NCBI GenBank assembly: GCA_947464215.1
Contig: CANHVX010000059.1
Span: 1-6,257, forward strand
From: Pseudomonadaceae bacterium
GTDB taxonomy: Bacteria; Pseudomonadota; Alphaproteobacteria; UBA2136; UBA6156
Reading direction: 5' to 3'
Length of the DNA: 6,257 bases
Shown: positions 1 through 4,887 of the stretch, in pieces
How positions within the stretch are numbered: the stretch's first letter is position 1
Layout of the letters: each line of letters starts with the position of its first letter
The notes under the pieces: generated by a model
Database searches by the model: none
Told to the model about the DNA's origin: nothing
Seen by the model: only the letters and a program-made list of their open reading frames with translations
Program-made: the position numbers and the translations under genes

Positions 1-148
1 CCTTAGCCGCCGCAAAAACACCCCAAAACGGCACCCAGCGCCGCCCCCGCGCGGCCGCCGGCACAGGGCAATAACAAAAGCAAAAAAAGCCTTATCGGCT
101 CCTTCAAAAAAAGCAAAAATAAGTTTAAATATCAACAACTTAAAAAGT
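1..148. other. Window edge, no assignable gene
   Basis: This is the flank beyond the tRNA gene. Bases 1-60 are C/G-rich and bases 70-148 are A-rich. On the plus strand one frame is open from the window edge to a TAA at 72-74 and encodes an Ala/Arg/Gln-rich stretch of 23 residues. It could be the tail of a gene entering from the left, but it is too short to assign. No start with a ribosome binding site is visible on the minus strand. The A-rich part holds a likely terminator of the tRNA transcript and a small hairpin next to the tRNA 3' end. Confidence 0.4.
82..100 (-). terminator. Probable terminator of the tRNA-Val transcript
   Basis: Read on the minus strand, a short stem AGCC/GGCT with a five-base loop (88-91 with 97-100) runs directly into seven T residues (complement of the A run 82-88). 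The stem is only 4 bp, so it is weak by itself. The long U tract and its position about 50 bases downstream of the tRNA 3' end make it a reasonable intrinsic terminator. Confidence 0.45.
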
Positions 149-223
149 TGGTGGGCGCTACAGGGTTCGAACCTGTGACCCCTACCATGTCAAGGTAGTG
201 CTCTACCACTGAGCTAAGCGCCC
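149..223 (-). tRNA. tRNA-Val, anticodon GAC
   Basis: A complete cloverleaf folds on the minus strand. The acceptor stem is GGGCGCT/AGCGCCC (217-223 with 153-159). The D arm is GCTC/GAGC with loop AGTGGTA. The anticodon arm is CTACC/GGTAG (182-198) with loop TTGACAT. The variable region has five bases, and the T arm is ACAGG/CCTGT with the canonical loop TTCGAAC. The anticodon GAC (complement of 189-191) reads the valine codon GUC, and by wobble GUU. The discriminator base is A (152) and the CCA end is encoded (149-151), so the 72-nt body is 152-223. The gene lies about 118 bp downstream of dnaB on the same strand and has its own likely promoter at 289-316. Confidence 0.97.
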
Positions 224-244
224 CAAACCGTAACCTCTTGTAAA

Positions 245-279
245 CACACGGCAGAGTGGTTGGGTGTATCCACCGTGTG
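245..279 (-). repeat. Inverted repeat in the tRNA-Val leader
   Basis: A perfect 7-bp inverted repeat, CACACGG (245-251) and CCGTGTG (273-279), encloses 21 bases. It lies between the predicted tRNA promoter and the tRNA 5' end, so it would form a hairpin in the 5' leader of the precursor RNA. No T tract follows on the minus strand, so it is not a standard terminator. It may affect precursor processing or be a protein site; neither can be decided from sequence. Confidence 0.4.
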
Positions 280-288
280 CGTGCATGG

Positions 289-316
289 TTTATAGCAAAT
301 TACCCAAAGGCCGCAA
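289..316 (-). promoter_or_regulatory. Sigma70-like promoter for tRNA-Val
   Basis: On the minus strand, TTGCGG (complement of 311-316) and TATAAA (complement of 289-294) are separated by 16 bases. This is close to the housekeeping consensus TTGACA-N17-TATAAT. Initiation would fall near 282, giving a leader of about 60 nt before the tRNA at 223. The -35 element overlaps the hairpin at 306-325. Confidence 0.55.
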
Positions 317-325
317 GGCTTTTTT
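306..325 (+). terminator. Terminator-like hairpin past the dnaB stop
   Basis: AAAGGCC (306-312) pairs with GGCTTTT (317-323), including one G-U pair, around a GCAA tetraloop of the GNRA type, and runs into a six-T tract (320-325). It works better as plus-strand RNA: on the minus strand the G-U pair becomes an A-C mismatch and the 3' side lacks a U tract. No plus-strand gene ends just upstream, so it may stop antisense transcription into dnaB, or be a poor bidirectional terminator for dnaB. Confidence 0.35.
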
Positions 326-341
326 CATCGCGTCTAAACTG

Positions 342-1868
342 CTAGTTTTTATGAGAAATTTGGCCATGGTCATGCATAGGGTTAGGGGCGTAGTTGTGGA
401 AGGTGGTCGTTTCCCCATGGAAGAGCAGCGTCACAACTCCGGTCGGTCCTTTGCGGTTTTTGGAAACCAAAACCTCAGTTTTTCCGCGGCTTTGCTCAAG
501 TTTATCCTTCAAGGCCATGGTTTTGTCGTCCATCGATTCCTCAGCTCCCAGCTGGCGCGAGAGGTAGTATTCTTCACGGTAAAGAAACACAACTAAGTCA
601 GCATCTTGCTCAATACTTCCGCTTTCCCGCAGGTCAGAAAGCTGGGGGCGCTTGTTGTCGCGGGCTTCCACCGCGCGCGAAAGCTGAGAGAGCGCAATAA
701 CGGGCACATTCAGCTCACGGGCCACGGTTTTAAGGCCTTGGGAAATTTCGGAAACTTCCTGCACGCGGTTGCTTTCGCTGGCTTTGCTGCTGCCTTGCAT
801 CAGCTGCAAATAGTCAACCACCAGCAGGCCAATGCCGTATTGGCGTTTCATGCGGCGCGCGCGGGCGCGCAGGGCATTGATAGAAAGCTGCGGCGTGTCA
901 TCAATATAAAGCGGTAGCTCGGCCAGCTGGGCCGAGGCCTCGCTGAGGCGGCGGAAGTCGGCATCGGTCAGGTGCCCGTTGGAAAGCTGATGCGAGGAAA
1001 TACCGGCCGCACTGGCCAGCAAACGGGCGGCCAGCTGGTCGGCGCTCATTTCCAGGCTAAACACGCCCACGCCAGCTCCGTTTGCCCCCCCGGAAAGCAA
1101 GCGGCTGGCGGCATTTTGGGCGATATTCACGGCAAAGCTGGTCTTCCCCATACTTGGGCGAGCCGCCAGGATGATGAGGTCGCTTTTTTGCAAGCCACCC
1201 AGCAGATTGTCGAGGTCAATAAAACCCGTGCTCACACCGGTCAGCCCCGCACCGTTGCGGCGGGCTTCTTCGGCACGTTGGATAACCTCAATCAGCGGGT
1301 CGCGCAACGTGCGCACGGTGGCGCTGCCGCTGCCGGTTTCAGCCAGTTTGAAGAGCTCGCCACTCACGGCATCCAGCACCTGCTTGGCTTCGTCGGGGCG
1401 GTGGGCGGCGGTGGCCTGGGTGCGCAGGGCATCGCCCAGGCTCATCAGCTGGCGTTGCAGATAGGTGGTATGGATAATCTCCGCCAGCGCGCGGCAATCT
1501 TGGCCCAGCGAGGCATTTTCAAACATGCCGGTCAGGTGTGCCAGCAGCGTTTGGTCGTCATCGAAGGGGGTGCCGCGCAGCATTTCGCGCACGGTGATGG
1601 GGTTGGCTTCGCGCCCGCGGTTGATAAGCGTTTCCAGGCTGCCAAATATAGCGGCATGGAGGGGCACATAAAAGTGTTCGGCACGCAGGGCGCCGGCCAG
1701 GTCATCCACCTGTTTGTTGTTCACCATCAGCAGGCCCAGCAGGGCTTGTTCGGCGGCTACGCTGTGGGGCAGGGCCGCGGGCTGGGTGGGCACCACAGCC
1801 GATGTGGCGTTGGCATTTAGGGCAATCACTTCGGCAGCGCTCATAGCCGCACCATAACCCAATCCCAT
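342..1868 (-). CDS. dnaB: Replicative DNA helicase DnaB
   Basis: DnaB is the hexameric ATP-driven helicase that unwinds DNA at the replication fork and recruits primase. The 508-residue product has the N-terminal DnaB domain (from about residue 33, SVAAEQALLGLL) and a RecA-like C-terminal domain. Visible motifs are Walker A ARPSMGKT (236-243), FSLEMS with the likely catalytic Glu273, Walker B LLVVDYLQLM (348-357), SQLSRAVEAR (394-403) and the KNRKGPTG arginine-finger region (470-477). No intein or frameshift is seen. It exceeds the 471-residue E. coli protein through an N-terminal extension, a Gly/Ala insertion before FSLEMS and a longer tail. The ATG at 1866-1868 was chosen because GGGAGG (complement of 1873-1878) precedes it. 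A GTG at 1917-1919 would add 17 residues but has no ribosome binding site and would include the DnaA-box-like repeats. An ATG at 1842-1844 is also possible. The gene sits after the ydcH-like gene's terminator, so it is probably transcribed separately. Confidence 0.97.
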   Translation of the reverse strand: MGLGYGAAMSAAEVIALNANATSAVVPTQPAALPHSVAAEQALLGLLMVNNKQVDDLAGALRAEHFYVPLHAAIFGSLETLINRGREANPITVREMLRGTPFDDDQTLLAHLTGMFENASLGQDCRALAEIIHTTYLQRQLMSLGDALRTQATAAHRPDEAKQVLDAVSGELFKLAETGSGSATVRTLRDPLIEVIQRAEEARRNGAGLTGVSTGFIDLDNLLGGLQKSDLIILAARPSMGKTSFAVNIAQNAASRLLSGGANGAGVGVFSLEMSADQLAARLLASAAGISSHQLSNGHLTDADFRRLSEASAQLAELPLYIDDTPQLSINALRARARRMKRQYGIGLLVVDYLQLMQGSSKASESNRVQEVSEISQGLKTVARELNVPVIALSQLSRAVEARDNKRPQLSDLRESGSIEQDADLVVFLYREEYYLSRQLGAEESMDDKTMALKDKLEQSRGKTEVLVSKNRKGPTGVVTLLFHGETTTFHNYAPNPMHDHGQISHKN

Positions 1869-1899
1869 CGCCCCTCCCACCACAATTTCACCACCATGG

Positions 1900-1935
1900 T
1901 TAGGCACAGGGTTATACACAGGGTTATCCCCAGCG
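1900..1935 (+). repeat. Three 12-bp tandem DnaA-box-like repeats
   Basis: Three adjacent 12-mers begin at 1900, 1912 and 1924: TTAGGCACAGGG, TTATACACAGGG and TTATCCCCAGCG. The first nine bases of the middle copy, TTATACACA, match the DnaA box consensus TTWTNCACA exactly, and the outer two each differ from TTATNCACA at one position. They lie 32-67 bp upstream of the chosen dnaB start. On the minus strand they contain two -10-like hexamers, TATAAC (complement of 1911-1916) and GATAAC (complement of 1923-1928), so bound protein could control dnaB transcription. The DnaA assignment is an inference from consensus. Confidence 0.5.
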
Positions 1936-1950
1936 CGGGCGAGGGGGCCT

Positions 1951-1988
1951 AAAAAAGAACCAAGGCCTGCCGCACAGGCAGGCCTTGG
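1951..1988 (-). terminator. Strong intrinsic terminator of the ydcH-like gene
   Basis: A perfect 11-bp stem, CCAAGGCCTGC (1960-1970) with GCAGGCCTTGG (1978-1988), has a 7-base loop. On the minus strand it is followed by TTCTTTTTT (complement of 1951-1959). It lies just 12 bases past the tandem stop codons of the small upstream gene. The plus strand has no T tract after the stem, so it acts in the minus direction only. Confidence 0.9.
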
Positions 1989-2003
1989 GAAGAGACGGCG
2001 TTA

Positions 2004-2240
2004 TCAGAGATCTTTCAATTGGCATTCCAGTTCGCGGATTTCATCGGCGATCCGCAATTTTTCTTTTTTGGCCTCTTGAATGGCTTTGGGGTTGGAACCC
2101 TTGTGGCGTTCCATCAGCAAGATGGCATCATCATGGTCCCGATGTTTGTTCCTGAGCGCAGCCAGACGGTTACGCAGTTTATCAAGCTTGCCCCGCGCAT
2201 CCTTGGAGGCGTTGGGGGTCTCCGTCGTAAGGTGGGCCAT
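2004..2240 (-). CDS. YdcH/DUF465-family small coiled-coil protein
   Basis: This small cytoplasmic protein of 78 residues is very rich in Lys, Arg, Glu and Leu and is predicted to be almost all helical. The body (about 16-78) has heptad-like spacing of Leu/Ile/Ala, as in a coiled coil or helical hairpin. The C-terminal pattern EAKKEKLRIADEIRELE (56-72) resembles the LKKxKLxLKDEIxxLE signature of the YdcH (DUF465) family, whose function is not established. No signal peptide, membrane segment or catalytic motif is seen. The start is well supported: AGGAG (complement of 2247-2251) lies 6 bases before the ATG. TGA is followed by an in-frame TAA (2001-2003). Its own promoter and terminator make it a single-gene unit between rplI and dnaB. 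Family membership is by eye; SlyX-like proteins have a similar composition and are an alternative. Confidence 0.82.
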   Translation of the reverse strand: MAHLTTETPNASKDARGKLDKLRNRLAALRNKHRDHDDAILLMERHKGSNPKAIQEAKKEKLRIADEIRELECQLKDL

Positions 2241-2277
2241 ATGGGTCTCCTATGGCAGATGAATCCAGAACACCTGA

Positions 2278-2307
2278 GCTATATCGAAAAATGAACCCAC
2301 CCGTCAA
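2278..2307 (-). promoter_or_regulatory. Promoter for the ydcH-like gene
   Basis: On the minus strand TTGACG (complement of 2302-2307) and TATAGC (complement of 2278-2283) are separated by 18 bases, a good match to the housekeeping promoter. Initiation near 2271 would give a leader of about 30 nt carrying the AGGAG ribosome binding site. The -35 box touches the T tract of the rplI terminator, so termination of one unit and initiation of the next are packed together. Confidence 0.6.
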
Positions 2308-2337
2308 ACAAAAAAGGCCTCGCAATCCCGAGGCCTT
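2308..2337 (-). terminator. Intrinsic terminator of the rpsF-rpsR-rplI operon
   Basis: A perfect 9-bp stem, AAGGCCTCG (2314-2322) with CGAGGCCTT (2329-2337), has a 6-base loop. On the minus strand it is followed by a T-rich stretch (complement of 2308-2315). It begins 18 bases past the rplI stop codon, as expected for the end of the ribosomal protein operon. Confidence 0.9.
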
Positions 2338-2354
2338 AGAGGGTAACCAACAGC

Positions 2355-2813
2355 CTAGAGGCTCTGGCGGGAAACCACCACCGGCACGGTGATAATCACT
2401 TCCGGGTGCAGGGCCACCTTAATGGTGTGGGTGCCCACGTCCTTCACGGCCGAGGCCAACATAACGGCGCTGGCGTCCACATTCAGGCCCTTGCGGGTCA
2501 GTTCGGCGGCAAAGTCTTTGGCCTTGATGCTGCCGTAGAGCTGGCCGGTTTCGCTGGCGTGGCGGGCCAGGTCAAGGGTCAGGTTGGCAAACTGGGCGGC
2601 ACGCTTTTCGGCTTCACCGCGTGCGGCGGCCGATTTTGCTTCCAAAGCCGTCTTTTGCGAGGCAAACACGGCCAGGTTGTCTTTGGTGGCAACCATGGCT
2701 TTGGCGCGCGGCAGCAGAAAGTTGCGGGCAAAGCCGGCTTTCACGCGGACGATTTCGCCAATTTTGCCAACGCCTTGCAGGGCTTCGGTGAGGATGACTT
2801 GCATATGGGCCAT
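2355..2813 (-). CDS. rplI: 50S ribosomal protein L9
   Basis: L9 binds 23S rRNA near the base of the L1 stalk and projects from the large subunit. The 152-residue product has both L9 domains. The N-terminal domain carries the family signature from GKIGEIVRVKAGFARNFLLP (16-35). A Lys/Ala/Glu-rich connecting helix (about 43-75) follows, then the C-terminal domain with GQLYGSIKAKDFAAEL (90-105). Length is close to the usual 148-150. The start at 2811-2813 gives MAHMQVIL and has AAGGAG (complement of 2821-2826) 7 bases upstream. The inner ATG, which would give the typical MQVIL start, sits 16 bases from that site and is less likely. The gene begins 2 bp after the rpsR stop, and its ribosome binding site lies inside the last rpsR codons, pointing to translational coupling. 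It is the last gene of the rpsF-rpsR-rplI operon. Confidence 0.98.
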   Translation of the reverse strand: MAHMQVILTEALQGVGKIGEIVRVKAGFARNFLLPRAKAMVATKDNLAVFASQKTALEAKSAAARGEAEKRAAQFANLTLDLARHASETGQLYGSIKAKDFAAELTRKGLNVDASAVMLASAVKDVGTHTIKVALHPEVIITVPVVVSRQSL

Positions 2814-2815
2814 GG

Positions 2816-3292
2816 TTATTCTCCTTGCACGGTGGGTTGCGCGGGGGCGGGGGCGGCTTCAGCGCGGGGGGCGCGGTCGGCCATACGGGCGGCGCGGGCG
2901 GCCATGCGCTCTTGGCGCTCGGCGCGGTCGGTGGCGGGGTCTACTTTTACCACAAACGGCAGCAGGGCCAGCATGCGGGCGCGGGCGATGGCGGTGGCCA
3001 GCTCGCGTTGCTTGGCGGCGCATACGCCGGTCAGGTGGCGGGGCAGAATTTTGCCGAAATCGCTCAGATATTTGCCGAGCATGCGCACATCCTTGTAGTC
3101 AATTTTGGCAGCCTTGGGTCCCGAGAAGGGGCAGCCGCGGCGGCGTTGGAAGTAGGCTTTGCCCAGCAGTTTGGGGGTGTATTTGCCGGTGTCTTTTTTT
3201 GCATAGTCGCCACCACCAAAACGTTTTTTGGCGCCGGGTTTGCCCTTGGTCATGGGCTTTTTGCGGGCGGCGGGGAGAGGTTCCATAGCCAT
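2816..3292 (-). CDS. rpsR: 30S ribosomal protein S18, extended at both ends
   Basis: S18 binds the platform of the small subunit as a heterodimer with S6. The family core is at residues 47-116: YFQRRRGCPFSG, IDYKDVRMLGKYLSDFGKI, then LTGVCAAKQRELATAIARARMLALLPFV. The protein is 158 residues, about twice the usual 75-90. There is a basic Gly/Lys-rich N-terminal extension of about 46 residues and an Ala/Arg/Pro-rich C-terminal tail of about 42 (RMAARAARMADR, then an AAPAPAQP stretch). Both extensions are in frame, so the gene looks intact. The start at 3290-3292 is chosen because GAAGGA (complement of 3302-3307) precedes it by 9 bases. Met14 would shorten the extension but lacks a ribosome binding site. 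It lies 20 bp after rpsF and overlaps the rplI ribosome binding site. Confidence 0.95.
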   Translation of the reverse strand: MAMEPLPAARKKPMTKGKPGAKKRFGGGDYAKKDTGKYTPKLLGKAYFQRRRGCPFSGPKAAKIDYKDVRMLGKYLSDFGKILPRHLTGVCAAKQRELATAIARARMLALLPFVVKVDPATDRAERQERMAARAARMADRAPRAEAAPAPAQPTVQGE

Positions 3293-3312
3293 GGTTTTAT
3301 ATCCTTCTAACG

Positions 3313-3699
3313 TTAGGCGCTGTGTGCGCTGGTTGGGCCTTCCGCGGCTTCATCGGCGCGGTTTTTGGCTTTCAGCATGGCACTGGGTTCTTTGGAAATG
3401 TCATCAACGCTTACGGTGAGGAAGCGGATAACGTCATCCGAGAGCTTCAACTGATATTCCAGGTCGGCCAGGCCGGCTTGGACCATATCAGCAGCCTGCA
3501 TGTGCAGGCCCATCAGGGTGTAATAGCCTTTGCGGTGCTTTTTAATAGCATAGGCCATGGTGCGCAGGCCCCATTGCTCGGTTTTTACAACCTTGCCTTT
3601 GTATTTTTTCAGAATATCGGCAATTTTGGTGGCCACAGCGTCCACGGTGGTGGTGGGCACGTCGGGGCGGATAATATAGGTCAATTCATAGAAGGCCAT
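3313..3699 (-). CDS. rpsF: 30S ribosomal protein S6
   Basis: S6 pairs with S18 on the platform of the 30S subunit. The 128-residue product starts MAFYELTYIIRPD and contains the family core through about residue 97, with EQWGLRTMAYAIKKHRKGYYTLM (about 44-66) matching the conserved strand region, and LKLSDDVIRFLTV (about 85-97). A short polar, Ala/Glu-rich tail follows, as in many S6 proteins. The ATG at 3697-3699 is preferred: AGGAG (complement of 3711-3715) lies 11 bases upstream, somewhat far. A GTG at 3706-3708 is only 2 bases from that site and so is unlikely. It is the first gene of the rpsF-rpsR-rplI operon and diverges from fabD. The leader may carry an S6:S18 binding structure (3721-3776). 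No strong promoter could be identified. Confidence 0.97.
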   Translation of the reverse strand: MAFYELTYIIRPDVPTTTVDAVATKIADILKKYKGKVVKTEQWGLRTMAYAIKKHRKGYYTLMGLHMQAADMVQAGLADLEYQLKLSDDVIRFLTVSVDDISKEPSAMLKAKNRADEAAEGPTSAHSA

Positions 3700-3720
3700 G
3701 AGTGGCACAACTCCTGTTTT

Positions 3721-3776
3721 CCTTGTGGTTTACGCCTAAGTCTTTGCCCGATAACGGGCTTCCAACATAAGCAAGG
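3721..3776 (-). promoter_or_regulatory. Possible structured rpsF leader (S6:S18-type)
   Basis: In the predicted rpsF mRNA leader, an outer stem CCTTG/CAAGG (complements of 3772-3776 and 3721-3725) encloses an inner hairpin GCCCG-TTAT-CGGGC (3746-3759). The outer stem ends 5 bases before the AGGAG ribosome binding site, so folding could affect translation. Leaders bound by the S6:S18 complex are known to autoregulate rpsF in many bacteria; whether this one has the conserved motif is inference from position and two short stems only. Confidence 0.3.
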
Positions 3777-3786
3777 TCGCGCCTTC

Positions 3787-3827
3787 TTGCATATTTTTCC
3801 ATCTCATGCAACATATTTCGCATGCAA
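3787..3827. repeat. TTGCAT/ATGCAA repeat cluster between rpsF and fabD
   Basis: TTGCAT (3787-3792) is followed by inverted copies ATGCAA at 3806-3811 and 3822-3827; the latter two belong to 7-base direct repeats CATGCAA (3805-3811 and 3821-3827) spaced 16 bp. The cluster lies in the divergent control region and reaches into the first fabD codons. It could be an operator for either operon. A weak fabD promoter is possible here: TTGCAT (3787-3792) and ACATAT (3811-3816) with an 18-base gap. Confidence 0.35.
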
Positions 3828-4775
3828 ATCTCGCGCGCGCCGTCTCCTGTTATGCTCATGTTCCCAGGCCAAGGTAGCCAAACGCCGGGCATGGGGGCGT
3901 TGTGGGCCGAGGTCCCAGCCTGCCGGTGGGTGGCCGAAGAAGCCTCCGACGCCATAAATATCAATATGTTGAATCTTATGGCGGAATCCACGCCCGAGGT
4001 GCTCACGCAAACCCAGAACGCCCAACCGGCCTTGCTGGTGGTGGGGCTTATGGCGGCGCGCTACCTTGCCCACGCAACGGGTAAGCCTTTGTCTGAAATC
4101 AGCCAGATGCTCGCCGGGCACAGCCTGGGCGAATACACGGCGGTGGCGGCGGCGGGGGGCCTGGGGGTGGGGGTGGCGGCGCAGGTGGTGCGGGTGCGGG
4201 GGGAATCGATGGCCAAGGCTACGGGCGGCGCTATGGCTGCGGTGTTGGGGCTCGAAGTCCCCGCGCTCGAAACCGCCTTAGAAGCCTGCCCAGGGGTCGT
4301 TATCGCGAACGATAACAGCCCCGGCCAGGTGGTGATATCCGGCCCCGCCGAGGCTCTGCAAGCGGCCGAACCGGTGCTGAAGCAGGCGGGGGCCAAACGG
4401 TTGGTGCCGTTGGCGGTCAGCGGCGCATTTCATACACCTGCTATGGAGCCGGCCGCACAGGCCGTGGCGTTGTTTTTAGCGGCACATCCCGTGCAGGGGT
4501 TGGCGGTGCCGGTGGTGGCCAATGCCACGGCCCAGCCTGCCCAACGCGCGGCCGAGGTGCAGGCCAATCTGGTGGCGCAGGTTACCGGGCGGGTGCGCTG
4601 GCGCGAGAGCATGAACTATGCCGCCGCCCACGGCATAACGCAGGTCGTTGAATTAGGGGTGGGGAAGGTGCTGAGTGGCCTGGCCACGCGGTGCCACGCG
4701 GGGTGGCAGGCGGTCAGCCTCACCTCACCGGCCGAAGCTGATGCATGGTTGAACACGTTACATACACAACGGTGA
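3822..4775 (+). CDS. fabD: Malonyl-CoA:ACP transacylase FabD
   Basis: FabD moves the malonyl group from malonyl-CoA to acyl carrier protein, supplying the extender unit for type II fatty acid synthesis in the cytoplasm. Motifs in order are FPGQGSQ (14-20, oxyanion-hole Gln17), nucleophile elbow GHSLGEY (99-105, Ser101), Arg126 in VRGESM, which binds the malonyl carboxylate, and SGAFHTP (200-206, catalytic His204). The Ser-to-Arg spacing of 25 equals that of E. coli FabD (Ser92, Arg117). The length of 317 is near the usual 310. The start is uncertain: neither the ATG at 3822 nor those at 3852 and 3858 has a Shine-Dalgarno sequence. The later ones would begin close to FPGQGSQ, as most FabD proteins do. 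Residues 108-120 are a Gly/Val/Ala low-complexity stretch encoded by very G-rich DNA. It is followed by fabG, 112 bp downstream. Confidence 0.96.
   Translation: MQISRAPSPVMLMFPGQGSQTPGMGALWAEVPACRWVAEEASDAININMLNLMAESTPEVLTQTQNAQPALLVVGLMAARYLAHATGKPLSEISQMLAGHSLGEYTAVAAAGGLGVGVAAQVVRVRGESMAKATGGAMAAVLGLEVPALETALEACPGVVIANDNSPGQVVISGPAEALQAAEPVLKQAGAKRLVPLAVSGAFHTPAMEPAAQAVALFLAAHPVQGLAVPVVANATAQPAQRAAEVQANLVAQVTGRVRWRESMNYAAAHGITQVVELGVGKVLSGLATRCHAGWQAVSLTSPAEADAWLNTLHTQR
4154..4203 (+). other. G-run cluster inside fabD
   Basis: Within 50 bases there are five runs of three or more G on the plus strand: 4154-4159, 4163-4167, 4169-4173, 4192-4194 and 4198-4203. The first three have loops of 3 and 1 bases; the fourth lies 18 bases away, so a strict four-run quadruplex pattern with short loops is not met. 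A long-loop or two-tier quadruplex is possible in the coding strand or the fabD mRNA. Confidence 0.3.
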
Positions 4776-4887
4776 ATACCGAACGGGCACCCATCACACC
4801 CCACGGCTTGACGCCCGCAGACCCCGCTTGCAAGGTGCACGTATCATAAACGGCGCATATGCGGCCAAAACGCGGGAGAATGCACAC

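Noticed and set aside
149..223. tRNA-Val as an integration site for a genomic island
   Set aside because: No integrase gene, no repeated tRNA 3' end and no change in gene type is seen in the window.
972..1820. Long plus-strand open frame of 282 codons
   Set aside because: It lies wholly antisense to dnaB, whose protein motifs are unmistakable. The translation is Gly/Ala/Gln/His-rich without a recognisable domain, as expected from an antisense frame in GC-rich DNA.
1869..1950. Chromosomal replication origin at the DnaA-box-like repeats
   Set aside because: There is no adjacent AT-rich unwinding region, only three boxes, and no origin-type neighbours such as dnaA, parAB or gidA in the window; a control role for dnaB is simpler.
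1960..2337. AGGCCT in both terminators as a DNA-uptake-type repeat
   Set aside because: The same hexamer also occurs inside coding regions (for example within dnaB and the hydrolase gene), so it is not specific to terminator stems.
2406..3310. Plus-strand open frames of 161-234 codons
   Set aside because: They are antisense to rplI and rpsR and show no family motif; GC-rich codon bias keeps these frames open.
3322..3957. Plus-strand open frame of 211 codons spanning rpsF and the fabD start
   Set aside because: It is antisense to rpsF, crosses the divergent control region and has no recognisable domain.
4808..4847. Separate fabG promoter in the fabD-fabG gap
   Set aside because: TTGACG (4808) and TTGCAA (4828) do not have a -10 element at acceptable spacing; TATCAT (4842) is 28 and 8 bases away respectively.
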